From NCBI GenBank assembly GCA_913061415.1, contig CAJXUD010000011.1, positions 1 to 64,000 of the forward strand: DNA of 64,000 nt, read 5' to 3'. Below are positions 52,342 to 61,851 of this stretch, piece by piece. Numbering within the stretch: the first letter of the stretch is position 1; each line of letters starts with the position of its first letter. The notes beneath the pieces were generated by a model. The model had not been told where the DNA came from, made no database searches, and worked only from the letters and a program-made list of their open reading frames with translations. The translations under genes were made by a program, and so were the position numbers. The DNA is from an uncultured Oleispira sp. GTDB lineage: Bacteria > Pseudomonadota > Gammaproteobacteria > Pseudomonadales > Oceanobacteraceae.

Positions 52342-52896
52342 TTAGTGATGCATTGCCTGATGACTCATTTGGCTAAGCGCATCAATATCGATGTCTGAAA
52401 ACTTCAGCAACTCGCCACCAAATTCGGCGGCGAACTGTTCTGCATCAGCCTGCTTAGAGAAGGATGCTAACGCAGGCCCCATGGCTCCCTTCAAACGATG
52501 TCCCGATACATAGATAGCTGTTTTAGCATCAATGTACTGGGCTTTCTCTTGCTCATCCCATGCTGCGGTTGCAACATCATGAACATAAATATGTTCTATT
52601 CTATGCTGGTGTTCTGGTTGCAATGCGTAAGCAAACATATCGCGCGTTGAACAAAAGCGCTTAGCGGGTAATCCGCCTCGCTCAAAGACTTGCCCTTTAG
52701 GCCCAGGAAAGCGATTGATGTACATGCCGCATAAATCACACTCCTCACCATTTTGAATGATCACCGGTTCGGGAGCTGCAGCGGCGACTTCTTCCTCTTG
52801 GCCACAGCCCACCATTAATAGTGAGAAAAGCGTTAGCGATAAAAGCCCAATGAGCGTTGCTGTTTTTTTAATAGCGATAGCGAATTGATTCATCAT
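52342..52896 (-). CDS. nosL: NosL copper-chaperone lipoprotein
   Basis: Lipobox LMVGC; CDLCGMYINRFPGPKGQVFERG. Confidence 0.93.
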   Translation of the reverse strand: MMNQFAIAIKKTATLIGLLSLTLFSLLMVGCGQEEEVAAAAPEPVIIQNGEECDLCGMYINRFPGPKGQVFERGGLPAKRFCSTRDMFAYALQPEHQHRIEHIYVHDVATAAWDEQEKAQYIDAKTAIYVSGHRLKGAMGPALASFSKQADAEQFAAEFGGELLKFSDIDIDALSQMSHQAMHH

Positions 52897-53723
52897 TCTG
52901 ATAACTCTTTTTTATTAAATATCCACCAAGAACAGGCTAATGGCATAGCCACCCAAAGAAGCATAACGGCTAGTAAGTAGAGGGTTCCATCAGCACCGTG
53001 CTCGGCAATTTGTAATACCCCTGAATAGTTCTCTGCACCAATAATGGTATAGACCAAAATACGGAATACATCCGTTGGGTTAATCCACAATAAAAAAGGC
53101 ACAAGGGTTTCATTAATATTGCCTTCGCTAGCGACAAGAATGGCCATGAGAACTAAGTCAAAAACCAATACGAATAAAAACCAAACAATCAGAGCAAGCC
53201 CTGCGGCTTTAGACTTTTCGGCAACAGAAATACTGATGATATAAGCCAATGCAATAAACACCCAGCCCAGCAAACTGGCGAGCACAATAAATTGACTGAA
53301 TGCGATTAATACGCTGGCCACATCAACATCGCTGACTAAGCAAATAATGATGGCGGGTAAGCCAAAACCCAATACCGATGCGAGTGTAATGATGGCAGCT
53401 TGGCCGGTAAATTTACCGAGTAGTAGTTGTGCGCTACTTAAGGGATAGGTCATTAATAGCAATAACGTTCCTTGCTCTAATTCGCCGACAAACGAGTTAT
53501 ACGCCAGCATTAAAGCAATTAGCGGAATGAGCATTACGCATAAGCTGGCAAGGCTAACCAAGGTTGATTCTAACGACGAAAAGCCTAAAACACCCGCAGT
53601 AGCAGAGCCAAAGTAGGCTAAGCCTAATGACATTAAAATAAAAATAATCGTGATAGCTCCGGTCCAACGATTGCGTAGACCATCACGAAATTCTTTTTGT
53701 GCAACGATTAATATTTTATTCAT
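52893..53723 (-). CDS. nosY: ABC transporter permease NosY
   Basis: 6-TM permease NKILIVAQKEFRDGLRNRW; ATGA overlap with nosL. Confidence 0.93.
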   Translation of the reverse strand: MNKILIVAQKEFRDGLRNRWTGAITIIFILMSLGLAYFGSATAGVLGFSSLESTLVSLASLCVMLIPLIALMLAYNSFVGELEQGTLLLLMTYPLSSAQLLLGKFTGQAAIITLASVLGFGLPAIIICLVSDVDVASVLIAFSQFIVLASLLGWVFIALAYIISISVAEKSKAAGLALIVWFLFVLVFDLVLMAILVASEGNINETLVPFLLWINPTDVFRILVYTIIGAENYSGVLQIAEHGADGTLYLLAVMLLWVAMPLACSWWIFNKKELSE

Positions 53724-53728
53724 ATTAC

Positions 53729-54706
53729 TTATAATCCTGAGTCTTTAACCGCTGACTGATTGAAATTCGTTAAATAGTAGCGATACAAATCTTCTAAAGA
53801 CGGCAGCTTAATGTGTAAATCTTGTAGGTTATCGTCAGTGGATAAATTTTTAATAATAGCGAGTTTTTTCTCTGCCGAGGTATTAAAGCGATGAGACAAC
53901 GCGCTATCAATATGAACGGCTGAAGTCATGGCGTGAACTGAATTTAGCCAATCAGATTCGCTGATTAGGCCATTGGTTCTTTGTTCAATATCTGGGCGAG
54001 ACAAGCCTGTCACCGATATTTCAATGGGAAGGTTTGCTGCCGCGCGCAACTCGTCTAACGGTCCTAAAGCCAGTTTGCGACCTTTGCTCAAAATCATCGC
54101 GCGATCAATGTGACTCTCAACACCGGGTAAAACATGCGAGCATAAAATAACGGCACAGCCCCCAGACTTTAAACGATCAACGGTAAGATAAAAGTCTTGA
54201 GTAGCAACGGGGTCTAAGCCGACGGTAGGCTCATCTAAAATTAATAACTTAGGCTCGCCCAAAAAAGCTTGTGCTAACCCCAAGCGTTGACGCATGCCTT
54301 TGGAATAGGTTTTTACTGCACGATCTGCAGCAGGCGCTAAATTTACTTCTTCTAATAAACGATCGGCTTGTGCTTTATTATGACCTTTAAGTTTGGCCAA
54401 ATAATGCAGCACTTCTCGACCTGTTAAATGCTCATAGAAACTGACATTTTCAGGTAAATAGCCAAATAAGGTGCGGTAATCGTGAGCTTGATGACTGCGA
54501 GGGCAGTGACCCAGTGCAGAAATTTTTCCACCACTAGGCTTTAAAACGCCTAAGATCAATTTCATTAAGGTACTTTTTCCGGCCCCGTTATGGCCGAATA
54601 AACCTAAGACTTCACCCGCTTTCACTGACATGCTCAATGGGTGCAAGGCATTGACGTTAGGATAGTATTTGCAGACGTCTGTTAATTCTACAGCGATATC
54701 ATTCAT
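53729..54706 (-). CDS. nosF: ABC transporter ATPase NosF
   Basis: GLFGHNGAGKSTLMKLILG; YSKGMRQRLGLAQAFLGEPKLLILDEPTVGLDP. Confidence 0.95.
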   Translation of the reverse strand: MNDIAVELTDVCKYYPNVNALHPLSMSVKAGEVLGLFGHNGAGKSTLMKLILGVLKPSGGKISALGHCPRSHQAHDYRTLFGYLPENVSFYEHLTGREVLHYLAKLKGHNKAQADRLLEEVNLAPAADRAVKTYSKGMRQRLGLAQAFLGEPKLLILDEPTVGLDPVATQDFYLTVDRLKSGGCAVILCSHVLPGVESHIDRAMILSKGRKLALGPLDELRAAANLPIEISVTGLSRPDIEQRTNGLISESDWLNSVHAMTSAVHIDSALSHRFNTSAEKKLAIIKNLSTDDNLQDLHIKLPSLEDLYRYYLTNFNQSAVKDSGL

Positions 54707-56040
54707 AGCGAGATTTCTGCCTTAGTTTTTAGGCTAAAGGGTTGTGACTTAATCGGATTCGGCTTCATAAGAGGGTAAGAATCTTTTACCCCTGGTGCTT
54801 TTAATACCGGAAATTGTTGCTGCACCCAGCGCAATAATAAAACCGCTGGGCTATCCATTAAAAATCGTGCTTCAGGGTATTTCCAGAATAACTTATCAAT
54901 ACCGTCGTTGGGTTCAAAAGGCACATCCCCGCGACCATCACTATCCATATCCCAGCCTTGGTAATTACTCCAGTAGTTACCGGTATGAATACCATCGGCT
55001 TCTTGGCTCCATTCTTGTAGCTTATTAGAAACGTATTTCACTTGAATCTGATTATCGATAAACGTATTGCCAGATATCTTTACGCCTTCAGAACCTGCAG
55101 TTAAGTGAATACCAATTTCAGCATGTTCAATATGATTATTTCGAATGGTATTGTAGCCCGAGTTATAAATGAATAACCCTTTGCCATCACGGCCTAATAC
55201 TTTTTTGTCGGCAGGGGTCCAAACATTTTTGATCACGTTGTCTTCAAACGTTGAATAGATAATAAAGTTAATTAAAAAACCATAATCTAGGCTGTTTTCG
55301 GTCACATTGCCGCGTATTTCTAAATGACGTGAATTCATCATGGCGTAACCCGCTCGCGTATTGTAAGCGTAGTTATTCAGAATTTTATTATGGTAAGAAT
55401 ACATGTAATGAATGCCGTAGCGTAAATCGTGTACGGTATTTTGTGCGAGGGTATTATTGGTGCTGGATATTACGTATAAGCCATCACGAGTTTTGCTAAT
55501 ATCATTACCGCGTACTTCGGTATTTTTCATATTAGAAATTTGAATACCGTTGCCTCTATCGGCTGAGCGTAGAGAGTCGTTACCAATCACGGTATTATTT
55601 AAAATTTTATTATGCTCGCCACCCTCAAGCCAGATACCAAAAGTATCGCCTTCAAGATGACAATTCTTAATAATAATGCCATTAGAATTCTCATCAGAAT
55701 AAATGCCCGCATTTTGCTCTGTAAGATCGTCTCCCCAGTTTATGATGCGTAATGAATCAATGGTCACATCTTTGACATTAATTAAGATCCCATTGCCTGT
55801 TCCTTGGGCATCGATAGTCGCATCGGTACCGGATAAAGTAATGCTATTGTTGATTACAAAATTCCCAAAATACTGACCAGACTGCAGCTGCACATGGTCG
55901 CCAGCTTGCGCTGAATCTAACGTTTTTTGTAAAGAATCTTGAGGGGTGACCTGCCAGGTTTTAGCATTGGCGCTAGGAAAAAATACGAGCAGGCTTATAA
56001 AAAAAAGCAGTGTCTTGAGTGACTTCAACCACATTCTCAC
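54703..56040 (-). CDS. nosD: Nitrous oxide reductase maturation protein NosD
   Basis: Signal peptide, right-handed beta-helix repeats, nos cluster position. Confidence 0.94.
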   Translation of the reverse strand: MRMWLKSLKTLLFFISLLVFFPSANAKTWQVTPQDSLQKTLDSAQAGDHVQLQSGQYFGNFVINNSITLSGTDATIDAQGTGNGILINVKDVTIDSLRIINWGDDLTEQNAGIYSDENSNGIIIKNCHLEGDTFGIWLEGGEHNKILNNTVIGNDSLRSADRGNGIQISNMKNTEVRGNDISKTRDGLYVISSTNNTLAQNTVHDLRYGIHYMYSYHNKILNNYAYNTRAGYAMMNSRHLEIRGNVTENSLDYGFLINFIIYSTFEDNVIKNVWTPADKKVLGRDGKGLFIYNSGYNTIRNNHIEHAEIGIHLTAGSEGVKISGNTFIDNQIQVKYVSNKLQEWSQEADGIHTGNYWSNYQGWDMDSDGRGDVPFEPNDGIDKLFWKYPEARFLMDSPAVLLLRWVQQQFPVLKAPGVKDSYPLMKPNPIKSQPFSLKTKAEISL

Positions 56041-56080
56041 TTAAGCAATAAATCATTAGAAGTAATTATTAAATTACCAT

Positions 56081-56117
56081 AAAAAAAGCCGAGTGTTCTA
56101 AAAACTAGGCTTTTTTT
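56081..56117 (-). terminator. Intrinsic terminator between nosZ and nosD
   Basis: AAAAAAAGCC...GGCTTTTTTT symmetric stem with T-tract on the minus strand. Confidence 0.8.
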
Positions 56118-56141
56118 AGGACTAAACAAATGTTTCTTGAG

Positions 56142-56160
56142 GTGGGTCATCTAGACCCAC
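56142..56160 (-). repeat. Short hairpin just downstream of nosZ
   Basis: GTGGGTC-ATCTA-GACCCAC. Confidence 0.75.
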
Positions 56161-56173
56161 AACAAAGCGCTAA

Positions 56174-58120
56174 TTATTTAGCTTCAACCAACATACGACC
56201 GCGCATTTCCATGTGAAGAGCGTGGCAGAACCAGTTGCAGTAATACCACTGAACACCTGGCTTACTGGCAGTAAAGGTGATCGAAGAAGTAGCTTGTGGG
56301 CCTACTTCCATCTGAACACCATGGTTAGTCATACAGAAACCGTGGGTTACGTCTTCAATGTTATCAAGGTTAGTCACAACAACCGTGACTTCGTTGCCTT
56401 CTTTAACTTTGAATTCAGACAAGCCAAACATAGGGGCAACAGACGTCATGTAAACACGAACCTTATTGCCATCACGAATAACCTTGTTATCTGTTTCAAC
56501 GTTTACGCCATCGCGCTTCGCCATTGCAACAGTTTCTGCAAACATTGGATCATCACGAGTCCAGATTTTCTTAGGCTTAATTTTGCTACGGTGAACCAAT
56601 AGGCAATCGTGTGGTTCAGCAAAAGTAGGGCCGTCGTGTACCAGCTTCATTTCGTCGCCGGAGATATCAATCAACTGATCGTTCTCTGGGCGTAATGGGC
56701 CTACGGGTAAGAACCTATCTTTCGAGAACTTACAAAGCACCACTAACCATTTACCATCAGCGTCACGCGACTCACCCATTGTTGTATGGTTGTGTCCTGG
56801 TTGGTAGTGAACATCTAGCTTTTGACGAAGGTAATTAACTTTTTCACCTTGATAAGCGGCAACAGCATCTTTTACATTCCATTTGGCAATCTGGCTATCT
56901 AAGAACAAGGTCGTATAAGCATTCCCCTTGTTATCAAAAGCGGTGTGTAATGGCCCTAAACCGAGTTCTGGTTCGGCAACGATAGTATCGCGGGGCTTAA
57001 TTTTGTCAGCGAATAGATCATCTAATTTATCAATAGCAACAACAGAAACGGTTGGAGAAAGCTTTCCGTTTACAGCAAAGTATTCACCACCTGGAGATGT
57101 ATTAACACCATGTGGAGACTTAGGTACAGGAATATAGCGAGTAAGTTCTGAACCTTTACGGCCATCTAAAACAGGAACGTTATTGCCATTATAGTTCTTG
57201 AATTTTCCTGCTTTTACAGCCGCTTCACAGCGAGCTAAGCTAAATACTACAAGGTGGTCACGCTCAGAAGAAACCATTTCGCCTAGAGTCATACCCATTT
57301 CAGAGTTATAACAAGTCGATGCGAAATATTTACCGTCGTAATCAGCGTCGGTATTATCTAGGTTGCCGTCAACGATTACCTGAAAAGCAACTTCCATCTT
57401 TTCAGCATCAACAACGCTGAAGATAGAGCGGTAGGTGCTAACATCTTCAAGAGATTCTTTGCCGTCGTTATTTAATGGAATTTCGAACTCTCCATTACAA
57501 ATAACGTACTTAGTATAAGGTACTTTTTGTACACGAAGACCATGAACAGCCTGTACATTAGGAATAGTAATGATTTTGTCGGTTTTCATTACATCACAAC
57601 GAATACGCGCAACACGAGAGTTGGCTTTATCATTAATGAAAACATACTTACCGTCGTAGTGACCGTCTTGCATACTCATGTGAGGGTGATGCGAGTCACC
57701 GGCAAGAAGATGATCGCCATCGCCACGAATGCGTTTTGATTCGTCGGTTAAACCCCAACCTGTTGCGCTATCGATGTTGAATACAGGAATACGCATCAGT
57801 TCACGCATAGATGGAATACCAAGGATACGAACTTCACCCGAGTGACCGCCACTCCAGAAACCATAATATTCGTCTAGTTCACCAGGATGAACAAATGCTT
57901 TATTGCCACCGGCTTCAGCAGCTTGTGCTTTAGCAGACGCCGCAAACATCGCAGCAGTCATTGGAATTGCGCCAGCACCAGCAGCCAATGCGCCTGCACC
58001 TAGAAAGCCACGACGGCTGATTTCCATTTTAGTTTCTAGGCTGGTTGCTTCAGTAGTCTCTACTTGGCTTTCTACCTGATTCTCTAATTGAGAGTCAATT
58101 GGATGTTCATTCTTATCCAT
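56174..58120 (-). CDS. nosZ: Nitrous oxide reductase, clade I (Tat-exported)
   Basis: [14 protein letters not shown] Tat motif; CuA motif [18 protein letters not shown]. Confidence 0.98.
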   Translation of the reverse strand: MDKNEHPIDSQLENQVESQVETTEATSLETKMEISRRGFLGAGALAAGAGAIPMTAAMFAASAKAQAAEAGGNKAFVHPGELDEYYGFWSGGHSGEVRILGIPSMRELMRIPVFNIDSATGWGLTDESKRIRGDGDHLLAGDSHHPHMSMQDGHYDGKYVFINDKANSRVARIRCDVMKTDKIITIPNVQAVHGLRVQKVPYTKYVICNGEFEIPLNNDGKESLEDVSTYRSIFSVVDAEKMEVAFQVIVDGNLDNTDADYDGKYFASTCYNSEMGMTLGEMVSSERDHLVVFSLARCEAAVKAGKFKNYNGNNVPVLDGRKGSELTRYIPVPKSPHGVNTSPGGEYFAVNGKLSPTVSVVAIDKLDDLFADKIKPRDTIVAEPELGLGPLHTAFDNKGNAYTTLFLDSQIAKWNVKDAVAAYQGEKVNYLRQKLDVHYQPGHNHTTMGESRDADGKWLVVLCKFSKDRFLPVGPLRPENDQLIDISGDEMKLVHDGPTFAEPHDCLLVHRSKIKPKKIWTRDDPMFAETVAMAKRDGVNVETDNKVIRDGNKVRVYMTSVAPMFGLSEFKVKEGNEVTVVVTNLDNIEDVTHGFCMTNHGVQMEVGPQATSSITFTASKPGVQWYYCNWFCHALHMEMRGRMLVEAK

Positions 58121-58176
58121 GATATTCCCTTCTTCTTTTAGGTTTTATTAAAACAATTTATAAAGTTACTTAAAGG

Positions 58177-60339
58177 TTATTCAACAATGCGAATAGGCTC
58201 GGCCGGAGTCGCTTTTTGTTTAGCGCGTTTAAGTTTTTTCTGCTTAAGAACGAGTGGTGGGCACTTGTTCTTATTTTGATAAGTCACTTGGCAATCCAAG
58301 CAGTGGTGGCATTCGCGTAAATTGATCTCACCATTGGGTTCGATAGCACCAATCTCACATTCAACAGCGCACAGCTGGCAAGGATCTCCACACTCTTTAC
58401 GACGCTTCAACCAGTCAAATAAGCGAACACCTGAAGGGACTGCGATGGCAGCACCGAGTGGACAAATATAACGGCAATACACTTTGCGACTGAATACAGA
58501 CATTAAAATCAAGGCGCTTGCGTATAAGATGAAAGGCCAATCGCGATCAAAGTTTAAGAGGAAAACAGTTTTAAATGGCTCAACTTCTGCGTACACCTCT
58601 GCCGTTTGCAAAGATTCTAAAGACAAGCCGAATAGAGCAAAAAGGATTAAGTATTTTATGGCCCATAAGCGTTCGTGGATTGCAAAAGGCACAACGTATT
58701 GAGGGATTTTTAATTTAACCGCAAGCTCACCAACCAATTCCTGTAATGCTCCAAAAGGGCATAACCAGCCGCAGAAGATACCGCGTCCCCACAACAGAAT
58801 GGTGACTGCGATGAACATCCAAAGGCAGAAGATGATAGGGTCTAGTAAAAAGGTTTCCCAGTGAAAGTCTGTCATTAAGGCTTTCATAAAGGTCAATACG
58901 TTTACTACGGACACTTGGCCAAGAGAATACCAACCAACAAACAGTACGGTATAAATTAAGAAAGCACGGCGGAAGGTATGTAGAAAGCGAGGGAACTTAA
59001 CCAGCCAGTCTTGCAAGAAAATAACGATGATGATCAAAATCATACTAATGATTAAAATGGTCACAGGAACTTGCTTTGCAATCCAAACCTGCTGCCACAT
59101 AGGTAGGTCTGTAATGTCTTGCTTGGCTTCAACAAAAGGACGATCAAGATAATTTTCTAATGGTAGGTAGTGTGTTTTAAAGCTGCTAAAAATACTGTCT
59201 AGAGGCCCTGTTTGGCGACGTACTAATAATTCAATTTCCCACTCAGCACCTGGATTAAATTTGTGATGATCTCGAATAATAAAAATCGACATTTCTTCAA
59301 AACGAGGAGCGCCATCGGCATAAATATCATTAACACGATATTGATCCAAATCGCGGAAGCTAAAAACATTATCGCCTTGATGAATCTGGATACGATCGAA
59401 AATACCCCCGCGTACATAGCCAGAGCCTTTAAAAGAGAAACCATTGCTCATTAACGCTAAGGCATGCTCACCTTCTTTTAATTGGTCTTGTAGCCATTCG
59501 TATTCGCTATCACCCAGTAAATTACGGCCAATCGTTGGGATATTTAATTGGGTGTAATAAAGGTCGATGAAAGAGGCATCACCTTCTTCTTTTGAAAGAG
59601 GTGTATCGAGTTCACCATCGGTGCCTGCAAAGGAGTCTTCAACTTGGCTATTTTTAAGCAGCATACGACGAATAGAGCCATCGCCGGTTAGTTGAGTCCA
59701 ATTGGATGGCTGGTAAACGTCTTGTTTAATGTTCGCAATCGGGAGTACGTCTTCTTCTAAAACTTCGATAATGCCTAGGTGTTTTGCGACTTCTTTGGCA
59801 GAACGCATAATGCCTAGGTTCACCACCATAACGGTTACGGTTGCGCCGGATAGTCCATCAATGTGAATGCTGTTGTTTTCACCCTGACCACCGATTTTTA
59901 CTAGATCAGTTGACATGAAACCGGAGTATTGATCAGTAAACGTATGGAGTTTGTGTTCTGGAATACCAATAAGCAAGATAGGTTCGTGATGTTCTAATAC
60001 ATGTACGGATACGATTTTTCCTTCGGTATCCATAAGTACTAAGCTATTTACTGGCTCGCCTGAGTAGGCAGGAATTAATGCAATATCGTCAGTTTCAAAA
60101 GCATAACCCAGTACCTCGTCTTCTTTTTTGATCGTCCAGAAAGCAAGATCGCCTTCTTCTAGAACTTCAGATTTAGTACCGATAGACGTTGCATCAGGGA
60201 AAGCCGCTTCAATAAAGGGCTCTGCTGGTTTTACAGGGCTAACGTTTAGGCCAGCAGAGAATGCAGCACTAGACACTAAAAGCATTAGTGTAAGAAAAAC
60301 ACATTTAATGTTTAAAAAATGATGGGCTAGTGATTTCAC
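58177..60339 (-). CDS. nosR: NosR: FMN-binding, polyferredoxin membrane protein
   Basis: Periplasmic FMN-binding region (DGLSGATVTVMV), CGWLCPFGALQE, CRYICPLGA, Cys clusters. Confidence 0.96.
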   Translation of the reverse strand: MKSLAHHFLNIKCVFLTLMLLVSSAAFSAGLNVSPVKPAEPFIEAAFPDATSIGTKSEVLEEGDLAFWTIKKEDEVLGYAFETDDIALIPAYSGEPVNSLVLMDTEGKIVSVHVLEHHEPILLIGIPEHKLHTFTDQYSGFMSTDLVKIGGQGENNSIHIDGLSGATVTVMVVNLGIMRSAKEVAKHLGIIEVLEEDVLPIANIKQDVYQPSNWTQLTGDGSIRRMLLKNSQVEDSFAGTDGELDTPLSKEEGDASFIDLYYTQLNIPTIGRNLLGDSEYEWLQDQLKEGEHALALMSNGFSFKGSGYVRGGIFDRIQIHQGDNVFSFRDLDQYRVNDIYADGAPRFEEMSIFIIRDHHKFNPGAEWEIELLVRRQTGPLDSIFSSFKTHYLPLENYLDRPFVEAKQDITDLPMWQQVWIAKQVPVTILIISMILIIIVIFLQDWLVKFPRFLHTFRRAFLIYTVLFVGWYSLGQVSVVNVLTFMKALMTDFHWETFLLDPIIFCLWMFIAVTILLWGRGIFCGWLCPFGALQELVGELAVKLKIPQYVVPFAIHERLWAIKYLILFALFGLSLESLQTAEVYAEVEPFKTVFLLNFDRDWPFILYASALILMSVFSRKVYCRYICPLGAAIAVPSGVRLFDWLKRRKECGDPCQLCAVECEIGAIEPNGEINLRECHHCLDCQVTYQNKNKCPPLVLKQKKLKRAKQKATPAEPIRIVE

Positions 60340-60393
60340 TTTTAGACCTTACTTGCAGTGTTTTGAATATGACCACAAGTACTATCTACCTAG

Positions 60394-60410
60394 TGCGACA
60401 ATTTGTCACA
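60394..60410. promoter_or_regulatory. Palindrome TGcGACAAtTTGTCaCA in the predicted nosR promoter
   Basis: GACAA/TTGTC arms around a central T. Confidence 0.5.
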
Positions 60411-60428
60411 TGCCGTTGGTTGGGTTTG

Positions 60429-60442
60429 TTGACCTGTATCAA
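60429..60442 (-). promoter_or_regulatory. FNR/DNR-type box, one mismatch
   Basis: TTGACCTGTATCAA (TTGATACAGGTCAA on the minus strand) vs TTGATNNNNATCAA. Confidence 0.75.
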
Positions 60443-60461
60443 AATAACCAAGTAAGTTATT

Positions 60462-60493
60462 TCAAACTTATTTTTCTAAAAAAATAAGTTTGA
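60462..60493. repeat. 14-bp perfect inverted repeat, 4-nt loop
   Basis: TCAAACTTATTTTT-CTAA-AAAAATAAGTTTGA. Confidence 0.9.
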
Positions 60494-60503
60494 TTTAGAT
60501 CAA
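60490..60503. promoter_or_regulatory. FNR/DNR-type box, exact consensus
   Basis: TTGATTTAGATCAA. Confidence 0.8.
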
Positions 60504-60534
60504 TTTTAGCTCGGTGTTTTTCTATAAAACTCCA

Positions 60535-61851
60535 TTAACTTGTGACTGTCTGTTTTTGTCTCATTATTATTTCTGAATCATTTTTTACAACAGATTGAGT
60601 GGCAAGTTGAGAGACTTTTTTCTCGCTCTCCAAAATGTTATGAATGACAAAATCCATTAAATCTTCAACTCGGCCACCATCAAGTTCAATTGGCGCTCGC
60701 ATAATAATTTCAATACCTTCGGGGTGTCCTGCAAGGGTAATAAAGAGTGCTGTGGTATCAAACTCAGGCGGAATAAAATAACATTTACTCGTTTCAAACC
60801 CCGGACCGCTTAGCATTTCAATGTTTAATAGTCCCAAATTTGAGATAACACCGCTGGTTCGAAATTGTCCATTTTTGCGACGTTTATCAACCAGTCGACT
60901 GTTACTATTGAAAATCGTTTTTTGTGGAACCCAGTTTAATAGGTGAAAAGGAAAAAAGCGGAAGAAGCGAGGAATGTCGGCTTCTCTTTTATCGGCTAGC
61001 TGCGCTTTAATATCTTGGCTCCACTGCGCTGCATCGGTATCACGGTTAACATTTACCACAATACCACCGGTTAAATTACCTGTAGAGTTGAGCCCTTCTT
61101 GATGAGGTCTCATATCTACAGGAATCTGAAAGCGTACGGTATCTTCACCGTGTAAACGGCTGAAGCGAGCGGTTTCTAGCGCAACTTTTGCTAATACACC
61201 TTTATGCTTTCCCACGAGCGTTCGACGAACCCAGCGAGACGTCATCAGCTTCTGCTCTTCGGTTATTTTTGATGGCTGACCAGTAGGCGCTGCGACATCA
61301 TTGCCAAGATCGGAGGCCATTGTATGATTGTTCACTGATTTGGCCAGTTCCATATCGGTAATGCTGCTGTTCTCGCCAATGGCTTTCTCGCCACGTAAGC
61401 AACGAAATACATCGTTGGCAAAATGAAGTGTGCCGCGGCCATCCATTGCGCCATGATGCGTTCTGAATAGGACAAATGACTTATTCAGGTTTTTATTGAT
61501 GACAACCAGTACTTCACTGCTAGGGCCGGTGCGTACGTTAAGAGGGGCGACTAAAAAATCGGCATCGTCATTACTTAGGCCATCCCAGTTGCTTTCGATA
61601 ACACGTAGCGGCGTGCTGTATTCACTATCAACCCAACGGCTAAAACCAAGATGGCCTTTTAATATCACACGGCTGCCTGGATTAGCGTATGAGGCTTTTG
61701 TGATTGCGCGGCGAAAGGCGTCGACATCGATATCGGCATTGCCTTCGACGACCATCTGGTTCATGCAGGGAGTGAAAAGCTGGCCATTTTTCACGTTATC
61801 ACAGCTTACGTAGTAGCGTTCGATTGTCGAAAGTGGGCGTTGATAAGTCAT
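60535..61851 (-). CDS. Condensation-domain superfamily acyltransferase-like protein
   Basis: FRTHHGAMDGRGTLHFANDVF (HHxxxDG), C-terminal acyltransferase-like region. Confidence 0.75.
   Translation of the reverse strand: MTYQRPLSTIERYYVSCDNVKNGQLFTPCMNQMVVEGNADIDVDAFRRAITKASYANPGSRVILKGHLGFSRWVDSEYSTPLRVIESNWDGLSNDDADFLVAPLNVRTGPSSEVLVVINKNLNKSFVLFRTHHGAMDGRGTLHFANDVFRCLRGEKAIGENSSITDMELAKSVNNHTMASDLGNDVAAPTGQPSKITEEQKLMTSRWVRRTLVGKHKGVLAKVALETARFSRLHGEDTVRFQIPVDMRPHQEGLNSTGNLTGGIVVNVNRDTDAAQWSQDIKAQLADKREADIPRFFRFFPFHLLNWVPQKTIFNSNSRLVDKRRKNGQFRTSGVISNLGLLNIEMLSGPGFETSKCYFIPPEFDTTALFITLAGHPEGIEIIMRAPIELDGGRVEDLMDFVIHNILESEKKVSQLATQSVVKNDSEIIMRQKQTVTS

Noticed and set aside
56213-56602. 129-aa plus-strand ORF antisense to nosZ
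   Set aside because: Fully inside nosZ coding sequence; no recognisable domain.
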